Of a stretch of DNA of 64,000 bases, positions 10,409-21,220 are shown one piece after another. Source of the DNA: Helianthus annuus. Taxonomy: Eukaryota > Streptophyta > Magnoliopsida > Asterales > Asteraceae. The translations under genes were made by a program, and so were the position numbers. The stretch spans positions 71,857,819-71,921,818 of the forward strand of contig NC_035440.2 in the NCBI RefSeq assembly GCF_002127325.2, given 5' to 3'. How positions within the stretch are numbered: position 1 is the stretch's first letter; each line of letters starts with the position of its first letter. The notes under the pieces were generated by a model. The model worked only from the letters and a program-made list of their open reading frames with translations. It was not told the DNA's origin and did no database searches.

Positions 10409-11041
10409 ATTTTAAGTGTATTCGGATTATAAAATTATTGTTATTAACTCGAAAAAAATATACGAATTACGTTGGGGTTTATCAATTTTAAACCGTCAAC
10501 CTGACACACGTGCAAGTTACCACTCAAGTTTTTAATATGGAAGAAATTCAATAGTAAAACATTATAAAAAGTTGTATTTGTTCGAGATTAATGTTGAATA
10601 GCATAAACTTGTACAAAAAATAACTACTTAAAATATTTTGTTCCATTAAAGACTGACATTTTTTTTTATCAATTTAAGCTTTTTTAATAAAAAATATTTT
10701 GTTATTAACAGTAAGATTACTGTATAAATGAGCCTTAACATACAAATTGTCTTAGCGTAAGAAGTGAAGAACGAGATTTTTCTTTAAAACTTTTTTCGCA
10801 TCTTATTAAGCATGTATTTTAGTTTCCGAATCTAAAAGAAAATAAAAACAACTCGTAACTATACACTAGTAGAGTAACTATATAAGTATTGCAGAGTAAT
10901 TATAATTACTCTACAAAAGTGACTTAATTAGTCTAGTAGTGTAAACTCACGAATTTTCTTTTTTACGTTTTGAAATTAAACATCATACTTAAGTACATGA
11001 AAAAAAATTCAAAAAAAAAAAAAATTGTTTCACTTCTTATG
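10409..11041. other. AT-rich spacer, nothing recognised
   Basis: No ORF, no array and no clear terminal repeats. Confidence 0.4.
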
Positions 11042-11450
11042 TTAAGGTGCTGTTTGTTTTTTAAGAGATAAAATGTCTGCGAACCAAATCTGTAGACATC
11101 TATAGAAGAAGCGGTGGACCAAACCTCTACAGTCTGTAAAAAGAAAGTTGTTTGTTTTTTAACGTATGTAGACTTCTAAAATAATCTGGTGGTGGTATAC
11201 GGACGGTGGTGGTGGTGCTGGACGGTGGTGGTAGACGGTGGTGGGTGGTGGACAGTGGTGGTGGTGATGGATCGTGGTGGACGGTGGTAGTGTTTAATCC
11301 TTTGAAGATATTAGAGGATCTTAGAAGTGGTTGGACCAAGTCTGCACCAATAAGAGCTCGCACTAACTTTTTTAATGAAACGTCTTTGGAAAAACAAATA
11401 GTCTGCGTATGACAATGTCTGCGCAGCGCAGACATAAGAGCCTACACAGA
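11042..11450. repeat. GGT-rich MITE-like segment with a palindrome
   Basis: A (GGTGGTGGA)n-like run at 11,186-11,292 is preceded by two GTTTGTTTTTTAA blocks (11,051; 11,150). The segment ends with a near-perfect palindrome TGTCTGCGCAGCGCAGACA at 11,414-11,432. ATAAAATGTCTGCG near the left edge pairs with the right palindrome. It is probably a degenerate TIR element; boundaries and superfamily are unresolved. Confidence 0.4.
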
Positions 11451-11617
11451 TCTTTTCTAAAAAAGCAAAAATCACCTAAAACTCTTTTTATGTTAAAACC
11501 ATTTATATTTGATCCTTATAGTTGTTATTAAATCAAATGCTTTTCTTTTGCCTGAAAATGGTAAAAGTTCCTTAAATTAGTAACTTAACGAAAACAATAA
11601 ATTTCAAAAAAATATAA

Positions 11618-12038
11618 GAGTAAACTACCATTTTGGTCCTTGTGGTTTGGTCAATTTTGTCACTTTAGTCTAAAACTCAAACCTTTTGCATCTGAGTCCC
11701 TGTGGTTTCAGTTTTATTGCCAATTTGGTCAAAAAAATGAAATCAGGTCATATTTATCTAATAAAATCCTGTTATTTTGTCATTTTCCGCAGGGGCAAAA
11801 TGATCATTTCTTTTTTTATAAATAAATACCATATTTTATAAGACAAATATGATCTGATTTGCCCCTAAGGAAAATGACAAAATTGCAGGATTTTATAAGA
11901 CAAGTATGACCTGATTTCATTTTTGGACCAAAATGGCAATAAAACTGAAACCACAGGGACCCAGATACAAAAAGTTTAAGTTTTATACTAAAGTGACAAA
12001 AGTAACAAAACCTCAGGGACCAAAATAGCAGTTTACTC
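11618..12038. mobile_element. Foldback MITE, 421 bp, 9-bp TSD (MULE-like)
   Basis: Two arms of about 200 bp are inverted copies: GAGTAAACTACCATTTTGGT at the left and its inverted match ending in GTTTACTC at 12,038. The 9-bp sequence AAAATATAA flanks both sides (11,609-11,617; 12,039-12,047), which fits a Mutator-type insertion. The arms contain GGTCCCTGTGGTTT-like words and no credible gene; open stretches inside are by-products of the inverted structure. Confidence 0.8.
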
Positions 12039-12189
12039 AAAATATAAAAAAAAAGACATATGATAAGACGGACATGTATATTCGACGGCATAAGTGATGG
12101 ACAAGATCAGCATAATAATGACCATGCTGAAAGCCAACAAAATATTTTATTCAATTCTATGGTTTATTTTTGTTTCTAAAAGTTGATGT

Positions 12190-13060
12190 TCCGCTCACGT
12201 TGCGGGGCGATAGTTGAATAGTTCTAAATCAATTAAAAAACACTACTATAATTTTGTTAGGAAAAAAACTAAAACGATGATAAGATCGTAATTTTGGGCT
12301 CAGGGCAAAACTGTAATTTTTCAGGACTAATGAGCGAGTGTTAGGCAGCTTCTTTAGACGAAAAAAATTAAATCGAGTCAACCAATTAATTTTTTTTTTA
12401 TAGTTTTACTAGAAAAATTAAAACGATGGGGGAAAACATAACTTTGAACTGAGGGGGAAGTGATAATTTTGTTTCAGGGATAAAATCGTAAATTAAATGG
12501 ACCAATGGGATTGAGGGCAAAATTGTAACTTGGCTGTGTGAGAAAAAAAAACTAATGGCAAAACTGTTAATTTAAACGGGGCAAAATCGTAATTTTGAAC
12601 TGAGGCAAAATTCAAATTTTTAGCTGGGAGCAAAAGCGTAAATTTATTTTTAAATGGGGGTAAAAACATAATTTTGAACAGATGACAAAATCGTTATTAT
12701 AAAGAAAAAAACCTAATGGCAAAACTGTAAATTTAAACGGGGCTAAATCGTAATTTTGAACCGAGGGCAAAATTGAATATTTTTAGCTGGGAGCAAAAGC
12801 GTAAATTTATTTTTAAGTGGGGGTAAAAGCATAATTTTAAACTGATGGTAAACTCATAATTTTAAAATGGGATAAAATCATAAATTTGTTGAGCCAATAG
12901 GGGATTGTCATGCATGACTATAAATATAAACAGGACAAAATCGTAATTTGGCAAAAAAAAAAAAAAAAGTGTGGGTGGCATGTGGCCACCCAACTCAACC
13001 AATCCCACAAAAACACTATTGCCGGCCACCCTTTTTGTTAATGTGGATAACTAGATTTAT
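12190..13060 (+). repeat. Unit 1 of GGCAAAATCGTAATTTT minisatellite element
   Basis: It starts near CGTTGCGGGGCG (12,198) and has a head region with ACACTACTATAATTTTGTTA and GCGAGTGTTAGGCAGC. An array of about fifteen degenerate 20-35-bp units (GGCAAAATCGTAATTTT, GAACTGAGG) then runs to about 12,945. The tail carries GTGGCATGTGGCCACCC. The whole unit is repeated at 13,061-14,070. Superfamily unknown. Confidence 0.55.
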
Positions 13061-14070
13061 GCGCCGCCCGCGTTGCGGGGCGCTAAACCAAAAATTTCTT
13101 AGTTTAATAATATGTATGCATTTATTTCGGTTAGTTATATATGCTACCATGGTTGTAAAAGTCGCTAGCCGCTCCTTAGTCGGATTCGGGAGTACTCGGG
13201 AAGTACTCGGCTTAGGCGGAGATTACTCGGGGAGTAATTGGCTTGGGAGACCAGTACTCGTGCCTCGGCAGCCTACCTTGTAGCGAGTACTCAGAGCCTA
13301 GGCGGGACTTTTACAACCATACATGCTACTTATAACACGATATAAAAAAAGATACATCGAGTTAACGAAATAAAGAAAAACACTATCATAGTTTTGATAA
13401 AAAATAACAAAAGCGATGGGAAGCGTATAAATTAGAGTTGGGGGCAAAACAATAATTTGTCAGGACCAATTAGCGAGTGCTAGACAGCTGTTTGACGCGA
13501 ATAAAAACTAAATTCAGTCAACCAAGTAAAATAAAACACTACCATAGTTTTGCCAAAAAGAAAACAATGGCAAGATTGCAATTTTTAGCTGGGGTAAAAT
13601 CGTAATTTTAAACTGGGGGTAAAATAATATTTTGAACTGAGGGCAAAAAAAATTTTTATTTTGAAATGGGGGCAAAATTGTAATATTTTTTCTGAGGGCA
13701 AAATCGTAATATTTTTACTGAGGGCAAAATCGTAATTTTTAGTTGGGGGCAAAACGAATTTTTTTTTTTGCACTGGGGCCGAAATTTTAATTTTAAACTG
13801 GGAACCAAATTGTAATTTGGCAAGACCGTAGCTGGGGGCAAATATATAATTTTTTTTCAACTAGGGGAAATCATATTTTTTAACTGAGGGCAAAATCGTA
13901 AATTTAAGCTGCGGGCAAAGCATAAATTTAATTTCGAACTGGGGGCAAGATCGTAATTTGAAGCAGAGGATAAAATCGTAATTTGACAAGGCTATATTAT
14001 GAAAAAAAAAAAAGGTTGGCAGCCACTTTTGACCAACCAAATGCATGAACTATTCCCGCCGGCCATTAGT
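13061..14070 (+). repeat. Unit 2 of the same minisatellite element, split by a hAT MITE
   Basis: It begins with a strong hairpin GCGCC.CCCGC...GCGGGGCGC at 13,061-13,083 and has the same head (ACACTATCATAGTTTTG, GCGAGTGCTAGACAGC at about 13,471). A second GGGGGCAAAATCGTAATTTT array runs from 13,560 to 13,995, ending in a similar tail (GTTGGCAGCCACTTTTGACC). The head of this unit contains the hAT MITE at 13,148-13,321. Confidence 0.55.
13148..13321. mobile_element. hAT-type MITE (copy 2)
   Basis: Ends CATGGTTGTAAAAGTC / GACTTTTACAACCATA, with flanking TATGCTAC (13,140-13,147) and CATGCTAC (13,322-13,329), a 7/8-matching duplication. The interior has repeated GAGTACTCGG. 174 bp, non-coding. 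Confidence 0.8.
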
Positions 14071-14757
14071 TTTTGTATGTATTGAAAATGAAAATGTAAC
14101 CTTAACATTTCTGAACGGTATATACTTACATGAAAAAAAAAGTAATTTCTTATATGTTTCTATAAAACTTATATAGCATAACTACTTATGTTGGGTTTTT
14201 AACAAAGGGAGATAGTAATTGCGTGAAGTAATTTGGCCGCTATGAATGTATATTATAAAAGATAGTAAATCTGTATTTTGATTTCTTTAAAAGAAAGTAA
14301 ATCTCTATTTTGATTTCTTCAATATTATTTTGTGTGTATTATCGTTGACTAACTCGTCTTCTTTAATCCCGTATTTAATATACAGCTCGCTCTGCACATG
14401 CAGAGGTAATAAATACCAAATCTATTAAATAATTCGTATGTAACCGTAAAACATACTTCATATTTACACCTTTAGTTACTTCATACTGAAAAATCAAATA
14501 AATAAAAATAAAAAATACAGTATGTTTTTGTTGAACGGCTTAAATCACAAAAAATCTGCTTTTGTGGTGCTCAACCATTGACCTCAAAAGAGAAACATCT
14601 TAACTCGAATGACTTTATCAATTGACCTCAACCCCACCTAAAATAATAGAACTAATACAATATGTCATTAGTTAAAATAGAACTAAATGTAATATTAATC
14701 ATGTACTAGTAGCTTCTAATTAGAGAGGTGCATAGATTATATAAGGTATCTTAAATA
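14071..14757. other. AT-rich spacer, nothing recognised
   Basis: No supportable ORF or repeat. It borders the Pack-MULE target site. Confidence 0.4.
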
Positions 14758-14766
14758 TATTATCAA

Positions 14767-15868
14767 GAGTAAATTACAAGTTTTGTCCTTTATGTTTACA
14801 TCAAATTTGTAAATCCACCTCCAATTTCATCAATTAATTGATTTGTCACCAATCGTTCTTCAAATCGAGCAGTTTGTAGTTTCTGTTCGATTTTAGGTTA
14901 AAGTTTGTTGCTTTAGTTAGAATTCATGGGGAAATCTGGTGGCAGGAAGAAGAAGAGTGGGGGTGGGGTAGTCAAAATCAAAGTCAAAACCCTAGTTAAA
15001 CTGGTGGTCATGTGTCAGGAGTAAACCCTAAACCTGTATCAACTATGGCTAATGGTGGTGGTGTTGGTGTTGATTTGGATTCAACTGTTTTCTTGAAGAG
15101 GGCTAATGAGCTTAAAGAACAGGGGAATAAGAGGTTTCAGGCTCGGGATTTTGTTGGTGCATTTGAACAGTATGAGAATGCGCTTAAACTTACTCCTAAA
15201 AACCACCCGGACCAAGCGATTTACCATAGTAACCGGGCTGCTTGTTTGATGCAAATGAAGCCCATTGATTACAAGATGGTGGTGTCTGAGTGCTCGATGG
15301 CGTAGGGCGCGGGCTTTTGAGGCGGTGGGGAAGTATGAAATGGCTATGTTGGATATGCAGACACTGTTGGCTGCTGACCCGAGTCATCGAGATGCTTTGG
15401 AGATCGCTCGGAGGTTACGCGGTCCAATTATTGGGGCCCGTCAGGAGGCACAACAGGATCTTCAGGGTAGTTGATTTAGAGAATGTGGTGATGGTGGTTG
15501 TAGATGACAAAGGGTGGTGGCGGTGGTGATGACGGCTGTTGTTGGTTTGGAGATGGTGGTGGTGGTGGTGGAATGGTGGGTTGAGAGAGATTGGGTTGTG
15601 GTGGTCTTAGATTACAGAGAAAGAGAGAGTTTAGATTTTTTTTTTATATTTTTTCAGTTTTAAGTGTTTACAAAATAACCCCTGTGAAGGTGAAATGACA
15701 AGTATGCCCTCATGTTCAAGGCACATGACCAAATCTAACTGGGTTTGGCCTAAAGGACGAAACGTGCAAGAATTTGAAACATAAAGGACACCGCCTGTCA
15801 AGTTTTGGCCTAAAGGACAGCGCCTGAAATTTAATGTAAACATAAAGGACAAAACTTGTAATTTACTT
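14767..15868 (+). mobile_element. Pack-MULE, 1,102 bp, TSD TATTATCAA
   Basis: Terminal inverted repeats of about 33 bp differ at only one position: the left starts GAGTAAATTACAAGTTTTGT and the right ends GACAAAACTTGTAATTTACTT. A perfect 9-bp duplication TATTATCAA lies at 14,758-14,766 and 15,869-15,877. That size is the Mutator signature. The interior carries a host gene fragment (14,926-15,474), then a GGT-rich stretch (15,480-15,585), then GGCCTAAAGGAC repeats near the right end. No transposase is present. Confidence 0.88.
14926..15474 (+). pseudogene. Captured, broken CLMP1/Phox-type TPR gene fragment
   Basis: The sequence starts MGKSGGRKKKSGGG, then after a frame break continues FLKRANELKEQGNKRFQARD, GAFEQYENALKLTPKN, YHSNRAACLMQMKPIDYK and VSECSMA. 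This is the N-terminal TPR domain of the plant Phox/CLMP1 family (TPR plus PB1, chloroplast distribution/HSP90-binding type). After SECSMA a stop and a small deletion remove a few residues of a TPR helix. Reading resumes in another frame as RRARAFEAVGKYEMAMLDMQ and IARRLR (15,300-15,420), ending RQEAQQDLQGS before a stop at 15,472. The PB1 domain and the rest are absent. No intron is visible, so the captured part may be a single exon. It is a dead copy inside the Pack-MULE. Confidence 0.82.
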
Positions 15869-15914
15869 TATTATCAAAACTATGTAATCCTAATAGAACC
15901 TGGATCATATGATA

Positions 15915-16044
15915 AAGAATTTATAAAACATTGAATATTTCAAATTTAATTAAAAACAATCAGTGATTGATGATGAATTCTAGTTTGTGAATATTATTGT
16001 GTTTGATCAATATTTGTTTACAAACAAGAAACTCAGTTCTAACA
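15915..16044 (+). mobile_element. Truncated 5' LTR of the outer copia-type element
   Basis: AAAACATTGAAT, AGTGATTGATGA, AGTTTGTGAATATTATTGTG and TTGATCAATAT align with the end of the 3' LTR (48,610-48,727). It ends in AACA at 16,044. The first roughly 590 bp expected from the 3' copy are missing, apparently lost before or at the Pack-MULE side. Confidence 0.8.
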
Positions 16045-16046
16045 AT

Positions 16047-16057
16047 TTGTATCAGAG
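16047..16057 (+). promoter_or_regulatory. Primer binding site of the outer copia-type element
   Basis: TTGTATCAGAGC, one base off the initiator tRNA-Met complement TGGTATCAGAGC, two bases after the LTR end. Confidence 0.75.
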
Positions 16058-16210
16058 CTTGGTCACGTTAAATATGATTTCACAATCAATTTAACATAAA
16101 AAGATCAGCTCAGCAAAGATCCAATTTCAGTTCGTAGCTCAGAGTTGTATAGTGAAGAACTTTCAAATGTCTTTCACATACTCTGTTTTTCTTTAAAAGA
16201 ACTTGAGAAA

Positions 16211-17308
16211 ATGGCACAAAACAATCCACACAACACCGACTTCAGTAATAAACCACCTATCCTTGTCAGATCTGAATTCAATATTTGGCAGCGTAGGATG
16301 CGGCATATACTAGCTCAACAAAATAATGGGTGTTGGAAATCGGTTGTCTTCGGACCTCATGTTCCAATGGTAACGAGTGCCGAAAACCCCAATGTATTCG
16401 AGCCAAAGCAGCCGGAAAACTATTCCGAGCAAAATTATCAAAAATTCGAGCTAGATGCGAAAGCCTTTAGTATCATGGCTATGGCTCTGCCGAATGATAT
16501 CTATGCTGGTTTGCTGCATTGCAACAATGCTAAGGAGTTGTGGGATGCGCTGAAGGAACAATTTGGTAGGAATCGAGAATACTCGAGAAATTCTTAACTA
16601 GCAAAATGAAACCTTCACTCATGTCAAAGGGGAGACCTTTACTCAAATGTTTGAACGTTTTTCATGTCTTATCAGTGAATTAAAGTTTGTTAACAAGGAA
16701 TTTACAAAAGCCAATTTAAGTAACTGATTTTTAAGATCTTTGCCTGAAAAATGGGACACTATTGCTATAGTGATAAGGACATCCCCATATTTCAAGGATA
16801 TGAGTCTGACCCAGCTTCATGGAAAGCTCCTAACCTTTGAGAGGGAGCTTGTACAAAAGAAAAAGCTTCACGGAAAACTCCTAACCTTTCAAGTATTTGT
16901 TGTTTGTACTTGTTGATCTTAAGCACATAGACTCTACTGATCTTGAAGAGATGGGCATACTGCACCAGGTAGCCTTACTCACTCTAAGAGCTAACCATTT
17001 TTACAAAAGGACTGGTAGGACTTACCCAGGATTAAGTGGGAGGTCTAAGGTGGGGTAGGATAAATCAAAAATTAAATATTTCAAGTGTAATAGGCTGGGA
17101 CACTTTGCTAGAGAGTGTAAGAGTCAAACAAATAACTCTACACCAATGATCACATACCCTAATCAAAGAACTCAGTCTAACACACAACAACAATTTTATC
17201 CCCAAAATACCCCTGGACCAAATGTGCAAAACACAACCCATTTTGCACAAAATATGAATCTTGTACCTGTGCATTATGTCCCTGCACCACATGTCCCTCA
17301 GGTTCAGT
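16211..17308 (+). pseudogene. gag, first part, of the outer copia-type element
   Basis: Starts MAQNNPHNTDFSNKPPILVR, then FNIWQRRMRHILAQQNNGCW, AFSIMAMALPNDIYAGLLHC and AKELWDALKEQFG: a UBN2-type copia gag. A frameshift at about 16,575 and further stops break it. The conserved block ETFTQMFERF and a LHGKLLTFERELV-like segment follow. A zinc knuckle is still readable at 17,082-17,129 (CNRLGHFARECK), but its first Cys codon is TAT (Tyr). The 17,309-24,002 element interrupts it at 17,308; reading continues at 24,008. Confidence 0.8.
17304..17308 (+). repeat. Target site duplication TCAGT (left)
   Basis: Matches TCAGT at 24,003-24,007. Removing the intervening element restores gag coding (QVQ|YVQMP). 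Confidence 0.92.
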
Positions 17309-17724
17309 TGTAGGACCGGTTTTGCGACCGTTCGATTGCGTAACGAACGTTTCACGTGCGGAATCCGTGAACGAACGTGACCGAACACACGATAACGTAC
17401 TACTAACGTGATTCCATTGCAAGATTTGATGTGTACGGTACAAGAATCACAAATACAATACTTTCTCTCTATACTTTCTCTCTCTAGAAAGTCTTCTCCT
17501 CCAAGTCTCCTCCTAAACTTCTATCAAAATCTCTTCAAAATCTAACTAAACTAGTGACATAATCCCCTATTTATATGGTCAAGGCTATTTAATGAAAGTT
17601 CACACTAATTACAAGTTTGCCACCTTGCCATTTCTAACTAAATATGACATTATGCACTTGATTCCTTCCGGCTTTTCACTACGACTCGGATTGACGAAGG
17701 CGATAGACAAAATATGCATCAACA
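17309..17724 (-). repeat. 3' LTR of the gag-only element (minus orientation)
   Basis: Plus-strand ends TGTAGGACC...CATCAACA. TATA-like TATAAATA on the minus strand at 17,568-17,575. Confidence 0.92.
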
Positions 17725-17740
17725 ATCTCCCCCTTGGATA
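17725..17740 (-). promoter_or_regulatory. Polypurine tract (minus strand)
   Basis: ATCTCCCCCTTGG on the plus strand is CCAAGGGGGAGAT on the minus strand, directly before the 3' LTR. Confidence 0.85.
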
Positions 17741-19873
17741 TTGCCGTAGTCAATCTCGTAGTGAAACTCGTAGCAACTTGATTTTCTCTCTCTCTTGAGT
17801 TCCTCTTGCTTGAACAGAATCCCGGTGGACCTGTCTTTAGCTTCCGTTGCTCTCTTTCTTCAGAATCTTCAGGCTCCCCCTTTCGTCAAGCTTCCATGCT
17901 TTTGGGATCGACACCTGGCTTTGCGTATCAACAGATTGAATGTTGATGGAATCTTCAGTGAGAGTCTTCAACATGACATTCTCGGATATAGCTTGGTCTT
18001 CTTCAGAAATTCTACCTGGATCTTTCTTTCTTTGGCTATAACTTTCATCAGACTTCCCCTATCACCCTGCTAGGATAGACTTCTGGGATTTGTTACCACC
18101 ATAGAAATTATCTCCTGACTTCTCTCTGTTCAGCTCATCATCTGCATCATCTGCATATATCTCAAACACTCTATCACAAACAAATAAAGTTGTGATTCAA
18201 CTTAATGAATCAACAAATCATTTGAGAATTTTTACAAATTAAACACTAATCACAAATTTGAAACATTTCAATTTCTAATTCAAATTAAAAAAAATTAATG
18301 AATCATTTTAAACATTTCAAATGTCTTAACCAACCTGTATGTTCATCAAGTTTAGCCTTTGAGATTTTGAAAATCAGCTCTTCACCATCAGTTGTCGAAA
18401 ATCTTTTTGGATTTTTGAAAATATGAAACATAAATGCAAAGACAGAAATTTAAATGCAAAACAAACATATTTTTGTGAGTTTGTGCAAGAGGATCATATC
18501 AGTTTTTGAGACATAACACAAGCACCGTTAAGCTTTTAATCGTTTTAAGTTCTAAACGATTCACGTAGATTGACGATATAATTGTCCTCTTAAATTTTCA
18601 TACAATTTTCAATCTATTCAGGATACTATTTAGGTATTTTATGAACTTAGTTCAATTCATGTGTCCCACCTCTTGAATATACTCCCGTATCCAGAATCCC
18701 AATATTCAGTCTTACAGGTATGAACACTACAATGATGTCTGTACATAAATTAGGGGAAAGATGCGAGAACTGAGGGATCTCAGGTCAGAACTTCCGTTCA
18801 GCAGAGAGATATCAGCTTCGACTTAGCAGTGTGTCCCCTTTAGAGGATCTTTTCAGCTACAACAGATGATTATCAATTTTATTGTCTAATCAACTGAGGG
18901 CTTTATGCTATATTTCAAGCATTTTGTGGAAAGTATTAGCCAAGGACTAGGTCAGAACTACCGTTCAGCAGAAGTCCCGGAATAATACCCCAGACATCAT
19001 AGAGTATAAACACCTAGTATATCAGAATACGAGACCTTTCAAACGAGATTTCAGGGGTTACCTATATATCCAAGTAGTGTTCCCCACGAATTTCATAAGT
19101 TTGAAATTTTAGGTTTATATCCCGAATAAATCTACTAAATGTACAAAAACCTATCGTCACATCATCAGTGAGACCGTTTATCACATTTTACATTAGATTT
19201 CTTTAGCATGCTGTGATAGTCCACTGATTTACAATCATTTCCTCTTTTTCACAACAAAACTCATTTTTAAATTTTTAATGTTTTTGACATTTTCAAATTT
19301 TCTAATTTTTTTAAAATTTTTCTCCCCCTAAAATCAAAATATGTTTCAATTTTGATTTTCTAGGAAAATTTGAAACAAACTGTACAAACTTGACAACCTG
19401 ATGAGAATCACTTCAATTCTCTATCCACCTGGCATAAACAATCAGAACTCCCCCTCACAACAAACTATTTTCCCATTGTGATTTCAAAACACTTAAGTTT
19501 GTTTTAATCAAAATGGCTTTTCCGGAAAACTTAGTTTGTTTACCAAACAGTTTAGGTACGGGGTTACTTCATCATCTTGTTTTCTACACAAAAGTAGGAA
19601 AATCCAAGTACAAGTTAATGTCCTTGATTTACCATATGCAGTCCAGAATCCTCTGTACCACTTGTAAAACATTCACAAACACAACCAAACGTCTTTACCG
19701 TTTGCATGATTGACGTTACCGAATAAAATTCAAGAAAGATGCCGATTCATGATCCACGATACCATCTTGGGATCTTCGGCAATTCCTGCAAAATCTTCAA
19801 ACATAGATTTAAAAAGATGTCGATTCATGCTCCACTCTTACAAACCTGGGAGCTCCGGCAAATCAGGTTTTTT
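17741..19873 (-). other. Non-coding 3' region of the gag-only element
   Basis: AT-rich, with two related blocks (GGTCAGAACTTCCGTTCAGC at about 18,784; GGTCAGAACTACCGTTCAGC at about 18,950). This is where pol would lie in a full element; no pol motif is visible. Confidence 0.6.
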
Positions 19874-21220
19874 CTATTTGAAAAGTTTCACCCAAGCCTG
19901 ACCAGCCTTGGGTGATTTTGAATTCTTGTTCAACAATGGTGGAAAAATTTTCTCATCCATTGTTAAACTAGAATTCTCGACCTTTACCTCAACACATGGC
20001 TCTTCTGGTTTTACCATACCAGAATCATTGCCTGAATGTGGCTTGTCTGACTTTGACCTGTCAGATTCATTGCCGACATGTGGCTCCTTTGTTTTCGAAG
20101 AAACAGATTCATCGCCAGAGAATGTTACCTTCTTCTTTTCCTTTTTCGTCCTCAGATTTGTATTTGATGAATTCGGTTTACTTGACTTTGTTGTCGAGTG
20201 AATCGATTTACCAGCACTCTTAATCGATCTGTCGGGTGAACCCGAGGACAAAATCTTTTCGAGATATTCTCTCGCTTTCTTTCTCTTTTTCCTCAGCCGG
20301 TCTTTCTGCCCCTGAGAAAGCTTCACTTTTGTTTCTTGAACTTTAGATTCTTTGACTTTCTGTTCTTTGACGTTTTGACCCGAAGCTTTCAATTCTTTGG
20401 GCTTGACAACGACTGGTATTTTCTTTGCCATTTTCTGAGAATTGGCCCTCAATCTTTCATGCGATCTCCTTGGGCAATCTCGGGCAATGTGACCTTTGAT
20501 ATTGCAATTATAGCACCTCCTGGTTTCATAAATCCAGTATTGGCAGTTAACAGCAATGTGTCCGTGATATCCGCAGCTGTAACACACTCTGTTATTGTAC
20601 CGTATACCACCTTCACACCAAACGCTCAGATCATAGCATTGTCTGGCTTGGTGATATTCCTTCCTCAAATCTGCTGGATTTGGCTTTGAAGTACTGTGGT
20701 CTGTCCTGCACCCAACAATTTTTGAATTTTCATTTTCTACTTTTTGTAATTTTTTCTTTTGATTGGATGATCGTACTGATGAGTTTTTTCCTTCATTTTT
20801 AAATTTTTGTTTCTGTTCTACAATCTTCTTCACAGGTTTTTGCTTAGAGCATTCTCCCTTTTCAGTCGATTGCAAAACAGTTTTCTGAAATTTTCCTCTT
20901 AATTTTGAAATTGTTTTCTTTTTCTTAATTTCAGCATCAGACTCTGTCTCAGACTCATCTGCTGAATAAAATTTCTCATTTTCATCATCAGTTTTCTCAT
21001 CACAATCTTCAACTTTGACTTTGTCAAAGTTTGTAACATTTACACTTATCGGAACTGAATTGATTGGTTTTGGACAGGGAAAATTCAAACTGTCAGATTT
21101 AGTCACAAAACCTATCAATTTCTTCTCAAGTTCATCAATTTTGTTCCTCGAATTCTCAGCTTCACTTTCAAGCTGAGATATTCTCCCAAAATGAGACTTG
21201 ATAGTTTTTTTCATTTTCAT
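19874..21220 (-). CDS. gag, C-terminal part: coiled coil and two zinc knuckles
   Basis: About 448 codons. Residues 1-40 are helical (heptad-like ESEAENSRNKIDELEKKL). An acidic, Lys-rich linker follows. Two CCHC knuckles, CYSCGYHGHIAVNC and CYNCNIKGHIARDC, lie at about residues 216-255, separated by a WIYETRR spacer. After them comes a very Lys/Ser-rich tail with VKESKVQETKVKLSQGQ and repeated DKPHSGNDSG-type words. The zinc knuckles would bind genomic RNA in the particle. It is one frame off the upstream ORF because of an A-run (seven A's at 21,205-21,211). Removing one A joins them, so the two ORFs were one gene. The stop at 19,874 has no pol after it. Confidence 0.8.
   Translation of the reverse strand: MKMKKTIKSHFGRISQLESEAENSRNKIDELEKKLIGFVTKSDSLNFPCPKPINSVPISVNVTNFDKVKVEDCDEKTDDENEKFYSADESETESDAEIKKKKTISKLRGKFQKTVLQSTEKGECSKQKPVKKIVEQKQKFKNEGKNSSVRSSNQKKKLQKVENENSKIVGCRTDHSTSKPNPADLRKEYHQARQCYDLSVWCEGGIRYNNRVCYSCGYHGHIAVNCQYWIYETRRCYNCNIKGHIARDCPRRSHERLRANSQKMAKKIPVVVKPKELKASGQNVKEQKVKESKVQETKVKLSQGQKDRLRKKRKKAREYLEKILSSGSPDRSIKSAGKSIHSTTKSSKPNSSNTNLRTKKEKKKVTFSGDESVSSKTKEPHVGNESDRSKSDKPHSGNDSGMVKPEEPCVEVKVENSSLTMDEKIFPPLLNKNSKSPKAGQAWVKLFK

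Noticed and set aside
11127..11435. ORFs of about 100 codons over the GGT-rich stretch, both strands
   Set aside because: Both come from the low-complexity GGT repeat; no homology and no conserved start.
11640..12091. Two ORFs within the foldback MITE
   Set aside because: They are mirror images created by the inverted repeat and contain no domain.
13585..14046. Minus-strand ORFs over the GGCAAAATCGTAATTTT array
   Set aside because: Repetitive translation (FALS, ILPS repeats) produced by the minisatellite unit, not a protein.
21200..21215. A AAA AAC heptamer at the gag frame change, as a programmed -1 frameshift
   Set aside because: The second ORF is in the +1, not the -1, frame relative to the first. 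A single extra A in the seven-A run explains the break; a slippery site would shift the wrong way.
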